Positions 22,801-31,030 of a DNA stretch of 64,000 bases are shown here, piece after piece. Numbering within the stretch: the stretch's first letter is position 1; every line of letters starts with the position of its first letter. Under the pieces are notes generated by a model that saw nothing but the letters and a program-made list of their open reading frames with translations, was not told the DNA's origin and made no database searches. Source of the stretch: Sycon ciliatum (lineage: Eukaryota; Porifera; Calcarea; Leucosolenida; Sycettidae); NCBI RefSeq assembly GCF_964019385.1, contig NC_088655.1, forward strand, positions 2,753,238 through 2,817,237, read 5' to 3'. The position numbers and the translations under genes were made by a program.

Positions 22801-25279
22801 CGTCTCGTTTGGTGACAAGGAAAATCTACCACTACTACAGATTGCCGGGCCTAATGAAGATGACATCAACAAAATTATATTGTCATGGCCCTTGTAGGGT
22901 AATGATCTGCCAGGAGAGCATTGAAGATAAATTATCGGTGGCATAAGAACGATCCAGCAGTTAATAACCCACTGCTTATAGCCAGTGGAAGAGCTTTACT
23001 CATCACACAGCAGCCCGGAGTAGTGAATAGCAAACAAACGGATTATAGAAAGCACAGGACTGAAGCTGAGAAAGGCAATGTACAGCTGCAGGTACATGTA
23101 CATTGAACATACCATCACCTCACACACACACACGGTAGATCCACACAGTCACACTTGTCAAGTGATGTTGACATCTCATGCTGAGTAACCATGGCAACAT
23201 CCAATCACCACACCACACTGTACACATGCAGAAGGGTGTTATTATTCATTTACATGTAGCAGGGTTCTAGCTAGGTCAAAATAGTACTAGTAGGGTGGGG
23301 GGGGGGGGGGGGGGGGGGCAGGCATGGGAAACACAGTTACCCACTAACCCATTTTTTCCAAAATTGTCTTGCCATGCAGTGAATGATTGCAGATCAGAAT
23401 CCCTGAGCTGAACCTTCAGGCCACACTCCAGGGTCAGCACACTACGCTCTCTGTCCATGTTACTGTGTAGTTGGGCAATTTACGCAGTTTAGTTGTTCTG
23501 TATAAGCCATTATTCTAAGGAGGCGCATAATAACGATTTCCCAAAATTGACTGGTTTACGTGTACCAAAGGTGACGATTCTCACTCATTCTCAATGCTCA
23601 ATATGACAGTATAATTATTGTATCGATATCTGTATAACGATTTCTATTTTAACGACAGATTTCTCCTCGTTAACTTGTTAGAGTTAGCACTTCGTTATAT
23701 ATATGGCTTTTACAGTAATCCGCCTTTTTACGACTTGTGTGTGGTAACAGTGACAATACACAATGACACTTGCCTTCACGATACACACAACCAGCACCTC
23801 TGCAAGTGCTGCAACTAAGCACAGTCATATTCCTCCCCTAAACACCCCAGGGCCAATGCTAGGTTCTACAGACTACAGTCATGGGCAAAGAAATCCGACC
23901 TGGGACTAGGACTAGGAGTCAACAGCAGTGCAATGTAAGTTGAATTATGTAACCATTTTTAAAAATAATTATTACTGGTAGGTGGCGGGGGAGTCGGACA
24001 CGCTACGGTAACTACGGTATTGACCGTACCACTCTTTGTCCCAGTTACCCGTAAATCAATACAGTACACTAATCTGGGCTCGAAATTTCCAAATTTTTCG
24101 GCTCAGCCATCCCTCCCCCACGAGGAAACTGTAGTTCAGACGGCTGACCGTACCACACTAAAATACCGACGCCCCTGACGTGACTGTGTACGTCATGCAT
24201 GGTTGGGGTTCTTTGGCCACAACCCAGTTTCTGTAGTCAGTGTAGAGTGAAGAGTAGGACTGGTGTTGCTAACCCAGTTTCTGTAGTCAGTGTAGAGTGA
24301 ACAGTAGGACTGGTGTTGCTAACTCAGTTTCTGTAGTCAGTGTAGACGGTAGGTGTTGCTCCCTAGTGTTTCCGAGCAGCACCCACTCTGTCTCTGAGCA
24401 TCACCCCCACTGTCTCTGAGCATCACCCCCACTGTCTCTGAGCATCACCCCCACTGTCTCTGTCTCTGAGCAGCACCCGCTCACCAACTGACTCACTGAC
24501 GGTGTTACTCCAGGGAGGAGGGCATTATCACGCTGTCACACACACGTACACGCACTGGTACACGTACACACACAACAATACACACAGTCATGTTTACAGT
24601 AACAGTTACACGCGTACACTGCACGCCTGACAGCACACACCACGTGGCGACAAACCAACAACAATGCATGCCTCTCGTCTCGCCGTAGCTAGCTAGCTCT
24701 CACCTCTTCCTGAAAGTCGCTTGACTGAGGTGTCTTGGGGTCTTTCACATCACACCACAGGCGACGGATATTGAGCCTCTCGCGCAGAAACGCACTGCTC
24801 TCCTCATCACTCTCATCATAGCTACGCTGAGCGGTGAGATTCTTCAGCGCACGCAACTTCATCTTGATGGAACTTCGCTCCCCAGCCTGCCTCCCTATTG
24901 GCATAGATACCTCAACGATTGCTGCCTTCGTCGGTTCGTATGACAATGGTGTGTCGGCATCGCGTGTGTTGCTCGACGGTCCTTGGTTCAGCCCGTTGCC
25001 ATTGGCGGATCGTGCGCTCGCCGAGGAGCGACGGCTTAGCGATGACCCGTCGAGCGCGTTCGTATCGTCGATACTGAACGCCTTGTGACGAGGAGATTTG
25101 GCGTGCTCCGGAGCGCTGGCCGGGTTGTGTCGTGCTGTTGATCGAGGACTGGACGGAGCCGTCCGCCGTCTCTCTTTATCGCTCTCGGTCTCAGCATCGT
25201 CTCGAATGGCCACAGCAGCCATGTCCAGCAACTCAAGCTGGCCCGGAGCGACTCCAGCTGCAATGTGGCCTGCACTCAT
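9902..25279 (-). CDS. Ankyrin-repeat TRP cation channel, TRPV/TRPA-like (16 exons, 992 aa)
   Basis: Plasma-membrane six-helix cation channel subunit. Exons in coding order: 25279-24704, 22637-22464, 21005-20731, 20126-19874, 18968-18895, 18583-18395, 17563-17381, 16723-16535, 15408-15319, 14684-14492, 14034-13894, 13638-13552, 12236-12117, 11505-11389, 11084-10912, 10046-9902. All donors are GT, all acceptors AG, and all phases agree. Residues 1-192 are Ser/Arg-rich and disordered. Residues about 251-340 hold ankyrin-type repeats (TGNTPLHQLARINY, then a DGVLPLEVA block). S1-S2 lie in 445-510, S3-S4 in 530-575, S5 in 580-615, the pore stretch in exon 9 (EGRNLIDYY) and S6 in 670-700 with LIAQMAATYNTL. 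The tail has helical, Gln-rich stretches. The start codon is the ATG that heads the domain region; an earlier in-frame ATG at 25363 would add 28 residues. The subfamily cannot be fixed by eye. Confidence 0.85.
10085..10196. repeat. Direct repeats with CRE-like TGACGTCA sites
   Basis: A unit with ACACATGACGTCATACATGA is repeated, giving TGACGTCA at 10088-10095 and 10140-10147, plus related TGACATCA variants. It lies in the last intron of the TRP gene. Whether the palindromes bind CREB-type factors is not shown. Confidence 0.7.
10317..10605. repeat. (CAG/CAA)n trinucleotide tract, about 290 bp
   Basis: Mixed CAG and CAA triplets with rare TAG or GAA. It lies in the last intron of the minus-strand TRP gene, where it reads CTG/TTG. 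The neighbouring exon 15 also encodes Gln-rich sequence on the opposite sense, but this tract is outside the exon model. Confidence 0.9.
11146..11239. repeat. (GA)n followed by a G tract
   Basis: About 75 bp of GA then about 20 G, in a TRP gene intron. Confidence 0.9.
11635..11800. mobile_element. TACCGTATTTCCCCGA-family MITE, degraded copy
   Basis: It starts TACCACATTTCCACGAATAT and ends TATAATCGGGGAAATACAGC, with an internal GGCGACTTACAATTGAG block shared with the copies at 16990, 22163 and 36003. Confidence 0.65.
11919..12019. mobile_element. Second double mini-palindrome array
   Basis: Two palindromes beginning AGGGAGTAGTAAA and ending near CTACTCCTTG or CCACTCCGTG are separated by GTCAGTTTGGA(T/C), which is present before the first and between the two. 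A shorter GTTTGGAT follows the second. It has the same architecture as 9355-9451, with a longer and less exact flanking repeat. Confidence 0.75.
12598..12668 (-). mobile_element. tRNA-like segment, probable tRNA-derived SINE fragment
   Basis: On the minus strand it contains TAGCCTAATCGA, which fits the tRNA A box, and about 40 bases later GGTTCGAAATCC, which fits the B box. The acceptor and T stems do not pair well, so it is not a functional tRNA; a SINE promoter or tRNA pseudogene is more likely. Confidence 0.45.
13248..13439. mobile_element. Short TIR element with TA ends (pogo/Tigger-like)
   Basis: The left end TACAGTCAACTTTGCGTATA is the inverted match of the right end TTAGCGAAGTTGACTGTA. 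TA borders and a 192-bp length fit a non-autonomous Tc1/mariner-type element. It lies in a TRP gene intron. Confidence 0.7.
14222..14352. repeat. 13-bp tandem repeat (GGGAAGGGAGATC)n
   Basis: About ten units with C/A variation at the last position, in the intron after TRP exon 10. Confidence 0.9.
15440..15535. repeat. (AC)n microsatellite
   Basis: About 95 bp of AC with two AAAC interruptions, about 30 bases upstream (in minus-strand sense) of the acceptor of TRP exon 9. Confidence 0.95.
15820..16038. repeat. 45-bp tandem repeat, about five copies
   Basis: The units start CATGTGTATACCCCCCTCC and follow at 15820, 15862, 15907, 15952 and 15997. The first and last copies lack a few bases. It is in a TRP gene intron. 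Confidence 0.95.
16738..16791. repeat. (GA)n microsatellite
   Basis: On the minus strand it is a CT run ending about 15 bases before the acceptor of TRP exon 8, again filling the polypyrimidine position. Confidence 0.9.
16990..17157. mobile_element. TACCGTATTTCCCCGA-family MITE
   Basis: It starts TACCGTGTTTCCCCGATTGT and ends ATAATCGGGGAAATACGGTA. TA at both ends suggests a Tc1/mariner-type target duplication. The length is 168 bp. Confidence 0.8.
17582..17853. repeat. (AC)n microsatellite, about 270 bp
   Basis: Interrupted AC run just upstream (minus-strand sense) of TRP exon 7; the purest stretch is 17684-17744. Confidence 0.95.
18127..18170. repeat. Interrupted G tract
   Basis: About 40 G with single A, C or T breaks. 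Such runs are common assembly trouble spots, so the exact length is doubtful. Confidence 0.85.
18629..18742. repeat. C/CT-rich tract
   Basis: Alternating CTCTCTC and C runs in the intron before TRP exon 6 (minus-strand sense). Confidence 0.85.
19205..19440. repeat. G tracts flanking a ~24-bp tandem repeat
   Basis: Two G runs (near 19211 and 19420) bracket about seven imperfect units built on CCAAATGGCAGGCAGGACC. It is intronic and shows no sign of coding. Confidence 0.85.
19799..19869. repeat. (AC)n microsatellite next to TRP exon 4 donor
   Basis: Pure AC run that, on the minus strand, begins within about ten bases after the exon 4 donor (GTCAGT). Confidence 0.95.
20145..20306. mobile_element. 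TIR element, second copy of the 5894 family
   Basis: It starts CAATAAGCCCATTGCGCAAT and ends CGCAATGGCTTTATTG, an inverted match over about 15 bp. It shares the GTTGAACAGTGCAT...CTGATCCCAGTG block with the first copy and lies in the TRP intron just upstream of exon 4. Confidence 0.7.
22163..22354. mobile_element. TACCGTATTTCCCCGA-family MITE
   Basis: It starts TACCGTATTTCCCCGAATAT and ends ATCTGGGAAATACGATA. The 192-bp copy shares GGGGGTGCGACTTACAATCG with the other members. It lies 109 bases downstream of TRP exon 2. Confidence 0.8.
24224..24475. repeat. Two adjacent tandem repeats
   Basis: Three imperfect copies of a roughly 50-bp unit (CAGTTTCTGTAGTCAGTGTA...) are followed by about four copies of a 21-bp unit (CTCTGAGCATCACCCCCACTG). 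They lie in the first intron of the TRP gene. Confidence 0.85.
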
Positions 25280-25754
25280 TCTGTTTCTGATATTTCCGAC
25301 CAGCAGCGGCAACAGCAGTGTCAGCGCTACTCCACCACCACGGCAGGCAACAGTCCTCGACAATCGTCACATCCGCCAACACGGCAGCAGAGCAGCAGAG
25401 ATCGTCTCCAGTCATACCAGTTGTAACGCTTCGTTGTACACGGCGGAACCCTGTCAGCGCTCGAATAACGTCTGAAACTAGAGGCTGTGATCGTGGTGAT
25501 GGCACACCTGCCAGAAACTAGCTAAAACTAGCCGAAAGGGTCCACACACGCACACTGTCAAAACACTGCCTTCCGCTTCGATCGGATTTTCACCTCAGCG
25601 CCAGTGAGGTTGAAAGGCTAGGCGCTCTCTCGTCCTCTACGAATGACGCTCGTGACTAGACTCCACTACGCACTCGCCCGTGACAGTTTTCTACTGCTGT
25701 CATGTGGTCGGGACCAGGGTAGAGAGTAGGATATACGGAGAACGTTCACGGACG

Positions 25755-25797
25755 GTTCAGGACAGGGAGTGTATTTTACTACTCCCTGGTTCAGGAC
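25755..25797. mobile_element. Mini-palindrome with perfect 9-bp flanking repeat
   Basis: A 25-bp palindrome (AGGGAGTGTATTTTACTACT to CCCTG) sits between GTTCAGGAC at 25755-25763 and GTTCAGGAC at 25789-25797. Confidence 0.85.
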
Positions 25798-26498
25798 ATC
25801 CTGGAAGCCGTTCCTGCATGTACTTTATTTCTAGCTCTAGATTTCTTTGTCTTCAGCAGCGGAAGGGAGATTCCCTCGGAACCCACTTCAAACTATGCAA
25901 CAGAAAGAATGCCCAACACTGGCAACAGAAAGAATAGAAAACACAGCAGATCTCTGATGACTGACTGTGCCTGTAGCGCAGTTGGGAACAAGCCGTACAG
26001 CATGTACAGCGACAGAAAGCAATCACTCAGCTATCACCTGGGATAAGTCTTCGATCATCAGAAGCACTCTTTCGCAAAACACAATCCACTCCACCTGCCC
26101 AAAAGTGGCAGAGAACTCTGGCCGCTGGCGAACACTTTCGCCGAGTTTCGGTCACACAGCTAGCCTAGCCAAGACTGATACAGTGAATCTACTGATAGCG
26201 GCTGACCAGGCATTAGACGACAACAAACAGCATACTGGACTGGTGAAACTACATGACTGTATCACTCTATCCAGCCACTGGACTGTAGACATCTACGTAT
26301 CGTCGTTGATTGAATGAAGCCTAGCTGGCTGTGGATTGCCTAGGACAGTAGGACTAGGAGTAGGAGTGGAACTCACTAGATGGACGTTGATTTAACGCCA
26401 AATAACGGTACTACTTCAGAATGGCACCGGAAGGGCATGGCCACACTCAGACATCAGTCCACTACTACTGCAGATTGCAGTAGTGGCAGTACAATAAC

Positions 26499-26858
26499 TA
26501 GACATGGTTAGCATTCTACCGTTCACGCTATTTCGACGGTCGGCGTGTAGAGGGCGAGTCTACTGTTTTTGATGTGTTTTCGAGACACGGTTAGCAGTTC
26601 GGCTTCTGTCCTGACTCTTGACGCAACGATACTACCGGTATACTATAGACGTGTGAGGTAACCCTAGTTAGAATCTTACCGTTTCGTTCTCCCGCTAAAA
26701 AGAGCTTTCTATCGTCGAAACGGTACCAAACCGACGGTATTTTGGGTTTGGGGTACGAGTACCGTTGGATACTGTAAAATGCCATGGCTACACACACAAA
26801 AAACGGTGCAGGCCTACCGCCGAAAATAGCGTGAACGGTAAAATGCTAACCATGTCTA
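26499..26858. mobile_element. TIR element with TA ends, about 38-bp TIRs
   Basis: The left end TAGACATGGTTAGCATTCTA and the right end TAAAATGCTAACCATGTCTA are inverted matches that continue inward through CCGTTCACGCTATTT. TA borders suggest a Tc1/mariner-type non-autonomous element of 360 bp. Confidence 0.8.
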
Positions 26859-28225
26859 ATATGTGACTGCCAGCACAATACAATACCTGACACGCATACA
26901 AGAACGCTGTGTGTATCTTTACATGTTGCTGTGCTACTAATAAAATGAGCACTTCTCTCATCTCTTATGTGATCTCAGTTCGCAGTGTAGTCAAAATGGC
27001 GGTGCCAGACCTTACTACAGAGTACTGCCTCACTGGCATAATGCCCAGTGCCCGTCACATCTCCTGTTTGTAGCAACCACTACTGCACTAGCACTGTAAT
27101 TGTAAAGAACCTTCTGGCTCCTTTAAAATGGCCTTCATTTTTTACATATTCCTTGTACAATGTACTTGTACTAATTCTTTGTAGTGCTCATCTTGTGCTC
27201 TAGATCGTACAATACAACAGTATTGACTATTGTAGACCTTTTTGTAGTAAACTATGAGATTACTATAGCTAGGTTACTGACCCCCAATGACCCGAACTAT
27301 TACTTGCCTAAGGCTATGACTCGTATGAGGCTATGGCTAGTAATAGCGGGGACCGCTCTTCAGTCTAGGCAACCGGTACACGTGAAGCAGCGTGATGTCA
27401 AGTGCCGCGGCCCAGCGTGCAGCGCTAGCGATACTGCCCAACTGCCACTGCCACTGGGCCACCCGCAGGGAATAGCCCGACTCCATAATGCAGTGAGTCG
27501 GACCTGGTGTCACCCTGCCTAATCCTTGGGACGGTCGATATTAGCGGTACAAGTAAGATTAGTGTTCCTCTTTCAGCTACATGTACAAGCAGAACTGGAG
27601 CGTTGGCATGTCCAGCATGCAGCACGTTTTCTGGCAATCGCGTCGGCGAATCGCTTCAAGCAGAAGATTGATTGCTGTACGTTTTGAAAGCATTCAGCAG
27701 TCTCGACTATGATTCGCGACATAGCATAGTCCTGCAGCGATGTGGAGGAATCAACTGAGCCTAGGCTGTCTGCTATTGCTGCTATTGCTACAACTGCACT
27801 CTTTTTCAAGTACAATGTGTACAATCGTGTGCATGTACTCGCGAACTCCTTTGCAGCGTCATGCACATTATTATGATAAGATTTCTTAAACACTTGAGAC
27901 GGTCTCTTCGCTGCAAACCTTTAGAAAGAAGAAAGGTTCGTCAAATTCTCGCACCCGGTCCACCATCAGGGTGACAACAGCAAACTAACTGGAAACAAAA
28001 ACTCAAAAGAGTAGATAATATTATGTTGCGAGGTGCGGTAGGAAAGTGTTGAGAAGAGGGTGAAAGAAATGTGCTTGATATTATCGGTGTGGATGTAATA
28101 ATGTGTGGAGAGTATCAATACTGGACTGGTGAAAGGTGTCGGGAGAAAGGAAGAGAGGGAGGGAAGTGGACTAGTGGAGAGCTGTGTCTGTACATGTACA
28201 TGTATGTGTGTGAATGTGTTAGTGC

Positions 28226-28370
28226 AACATAGAACATAGAACATAGAACATAGAACATAGAACATAGAACATAGAACATAGAACATAGAACATAGAACAT
28301 AGAACATAGAACATAGAACATAGAACATAGAACATAGAACATAGAACATAGAACATAGAACATAGAACAT
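28226..28370. repeat. 7-bp satellite (AACATAG)n, about 20 units
   Basis: Nearly perfect array; the only drift is at the right edge (CATGGAATG). The unit is telomere-sized but is not a known telomere motif. Confidence 0.95.
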
Positions 28371-28726
28371 GGAATGCAGGATCATGCAGTGTAGCTGGAT
28401 CTGTACTTGTCAAGTATTCGTAATGGTATTTGTTGTATTTTTACATCACAAGTCAATCGGGCAATCATGCCCAATGTTAGTAATTGTTATGATGACGATG
28501 TCAAAGATGAAACATTTTATTAAATGTTCTACGGTAGGTGCAATAAAGAGTCGGCGGGGAGAAAACAATTACCGATACATTTTATTGTATAATGTCATGT
28601 TTGCGTTATGCAGAGCTCACTGACTTGTCAGATTGAGCACTCTGGCAAGGTACGTTCGGGCCTGGTTTAAATCTGACCTTGGAAAATTAATTTTTCATTG
28701 CTATCAGGTTCGGCCTCATTTCCTCT

Positions 28727-28782
28727 GTGCTGCGCTGATGAGTCCACAAAGGACGAAACTGTTCTGTCCGCAGATTGAGCAC
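28727..28782 (+). ncRNA. Hammerhead ribozyme, type I
   Basis: All conserved core parts are present in order: CTGATGA (28735-28741), stem II GTCC/GGAC around ACAAA (28742-28754), GAAA (28755-28758), a two-pair stem III closed by AC/GT, and the cleavage triplet GTC (28766-28768). Stem I pairs CTGCG (28730-28734) with CGCAG (28769-28773), and GTG/CAC pairs again beyond an internal loop. Self-cleavage is predicted after 28768. In animals such motifs are known from Penelope-like retroelements, retrozymes and some satellites. GCAGATTGAGCAC at the 3' side recurs as TCAGATTGAGCAC near 28628, which suggests a second, decayed repeat unit. Confidence 0.88.
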
Positions 28783-28877
28783 ATGTACAATCATGTATAT
28801 GTATGTGTATAGATCACGCATTTTCATTTTTTTGGTTTTAGCTATCTTCTTCTTTGAGCTGTTTTACCACCTCTCTA

Positions 28878-30289
28878 TAGGGTCCAGCGGATAATGCTCC
28901 GAAAATGTTCGTATAATGCTAATCATAATGATCCAAAAACTACCTTTTAATGCTGAATATAATGCTTCAACAACGGCTATAACAAAAATGGAAGAAAGGC
29001 TGCACATTGTCAAAATTCCAGGAAAGGATGCATTTAGTCGATCTGCCTCTGAAGCTGCTACAATATCTCTCATGAGCTCCACCTTTTCTTAGCACTATAA
29101 GACATGATCGTGTCTCCATTGGCTGCTCTCCACTGCAACTTTTATGAAGGGCTGTGGCTGAATAGTGGGCGTATCAAGTCTTTCCCCTTGCTTATCCATG
29201 TAGTGAGAGGTGAAACCATTATTGCTGGTGATCATTTGGATGCTGGAAGCATATCATGGGAAGTGGTATTCCTGCCTGCAGACAAGCTGTCACTGCTTCC
29301 ACTCTGTGAAAAATGTCTTCATCTGAAGCTGCTCACGTGAGGCCAGTTCCTGGGAGACGATCTCAGATCGAGATCCCTCCCATTTGCGGAAATCCTGAAA
29401 ACACGTGGTCAGAAGTTATTTTGCCGCTCTACATCCTCTGCTCGCGCTGTCTTCTTCTCCTGAGGTTGTGTGGGGACAAGTGGTTGGCCACAATACTCTT
29501 CTTTTCTGATAGCACTTGACTGTAGGCCTTCCATTACGATCGTCCATAACGAACTGTACGACAGTAGGACAGTAAGACACGCGCTGCTGAGCACTCAAAT
29601 CGTCTTTTGGTACTGCGTCCATGAGAAATTCTTGTTCTTTTCAAGCCTGTTGAGCTTGACTCGGCAAAGGCAGTTATTTGAAACTAGCTCTTTCTTTTTA
29701 TAGCCGCTCCTTCATCCAGGTCTAGATTTATCAATGGATCAATGTTTACGTCAGTTCGCTAGAGATGCCATGGCCAGAACCTGTGGCATAACAGGAAACC
29801 TCCTCTTCGTCTGTTTGATACTTCGAAGTATTCCCTTCGCGTCCAATGTACGTCTAGTCTCCTCCATGGCTCTACATGATTTCTAAAAAAGAACTCGTAA
29901 ATCATCGTTGCGGATTTTGTGTAACAGCCTCAGTTGCAACGTTGGACATGCTACGTCACCTGTACATTTACCTGACTACATTGCTACATAAAGACTTAAT
30001 GTAGCATTACATGCCATACATAGTATGTGGTCAGATGTAGCATTAATTTAGTGCTAAAGGTGTTACGTGTCTACAAAATCACAAAGCCACGTACATGTGC
30101 CGGTACAGTACATGGTGTTGTACCTCATGGCTTTAGCCGATTCACGGTTGCCAAAAACCTGAGATTTCCCGACATTATCCACTATGAAACTCGTAATGCC
30201 GCTCAAACTTCACATAATGCTCGTCTTGTTCCTTTCTAATGCTCCATAATGCTCTGATGCTCGGATAGTCTCATAATCGCTGGACCCTA
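28878..30289. mobile_element. hAT-like DNA transposon, 1.4 kb, with 8-bp target duplication
   Basis: The ends TAGGGTCCAGCG and CGCTGGACCCTA are perfect inverted repeats. The flanks are perfect 8-bp direct repeats, CCTCTCTA at 28870-28877 and 30290-30297; 8 bp is the target duplication length of the hAT superfamily. Both ends carry repeated AATGCT/ATAATGC subterminal motifs. No intact transposase is visible and the short ORFs inside have no motif I recognise, so it is a decayed or non-autonomous copy. Confidence 0.88.
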
Positions 30290-31030
30290 CCTCTCTACTG
30301 CTCATAATCCACTAATCTTCTTCCTTTGTTTCTGCCTGTATTTTACCTGACGAGATGGCTTGACAATAGGCGTGTAGACTTTCAAGATGTTGTTCAAGAG
30401 CCCGAAGTGTGTCCTTCTTCTGAGTATTGGCACTTACGAGTATGCCCCATTATGTTCACATCACGGTACACAACGAGTGTGTGAGATGCTGCAGAAACAG
30501 TGAAAGTCTTTCCAACACTCACCACGGATATACTAGTAGTAGTAGTATTCTTTCGTTGCTACAAATATTGACTTTGAGCTTAGCGAAGGAACATTCCTAA
30601 TTATTTGGAATAATTATTACTTTTAAAAACCGCTACAGATTAGCGTCCAGTATCAAAGTAACTAGTTCATCTCCGATGCTGATCCCAACCCTCTAGCTCT
30701 CTGTAGTCCTGTTGTCTTTTTGAACTTCCTAATTTGCTAAAACAAAGCACTACACCGGACCAATCATGGCTGTGAGTATGAAGCACGACTTACCCGCGCT
30801 GGCTGCTTGAGGTAATTTTATCAAAAATTAATATTCATGTTTCGAGCTGCGCAACACAGCTTGTGCCTGAGTGGTACTGTACCGCGCCTAGCCTGTATCC
30901 GTGTGACTGTACGCAATGGTCCTGCGCGAAGAGCCATTCCATTCTTGTCGTCAGATCTCCCTCACTGAACTCAGAAACTGGGCGTTCGACTTTCACACGC
31001 ACCTCACGGTTGCGGCGCGTTTTCAAAGCA

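Larger units (their letters stand above)
25280..31030. other. Intergenic region between the TRP and NLR-type 5' ends
   Basis: The two genes diverge here, so both promoters should be in this 5.7 kb. I see no protein gene. It holds a mini-palindrome (25755), a TIR element (26499), a 7-bp satellite (28226), a hammerhead ribozyme (28727) and a hAT-like element (28878). The rest, for example 26860-28220, shows nothing I can name. Confidence 0.6.

Noticed and set aside
25969-26045. Possible tRNA from the A-box-like TAGCGCAGTTGGG
   Set aside because: No B box follows and no cloverleaf can be drawn.
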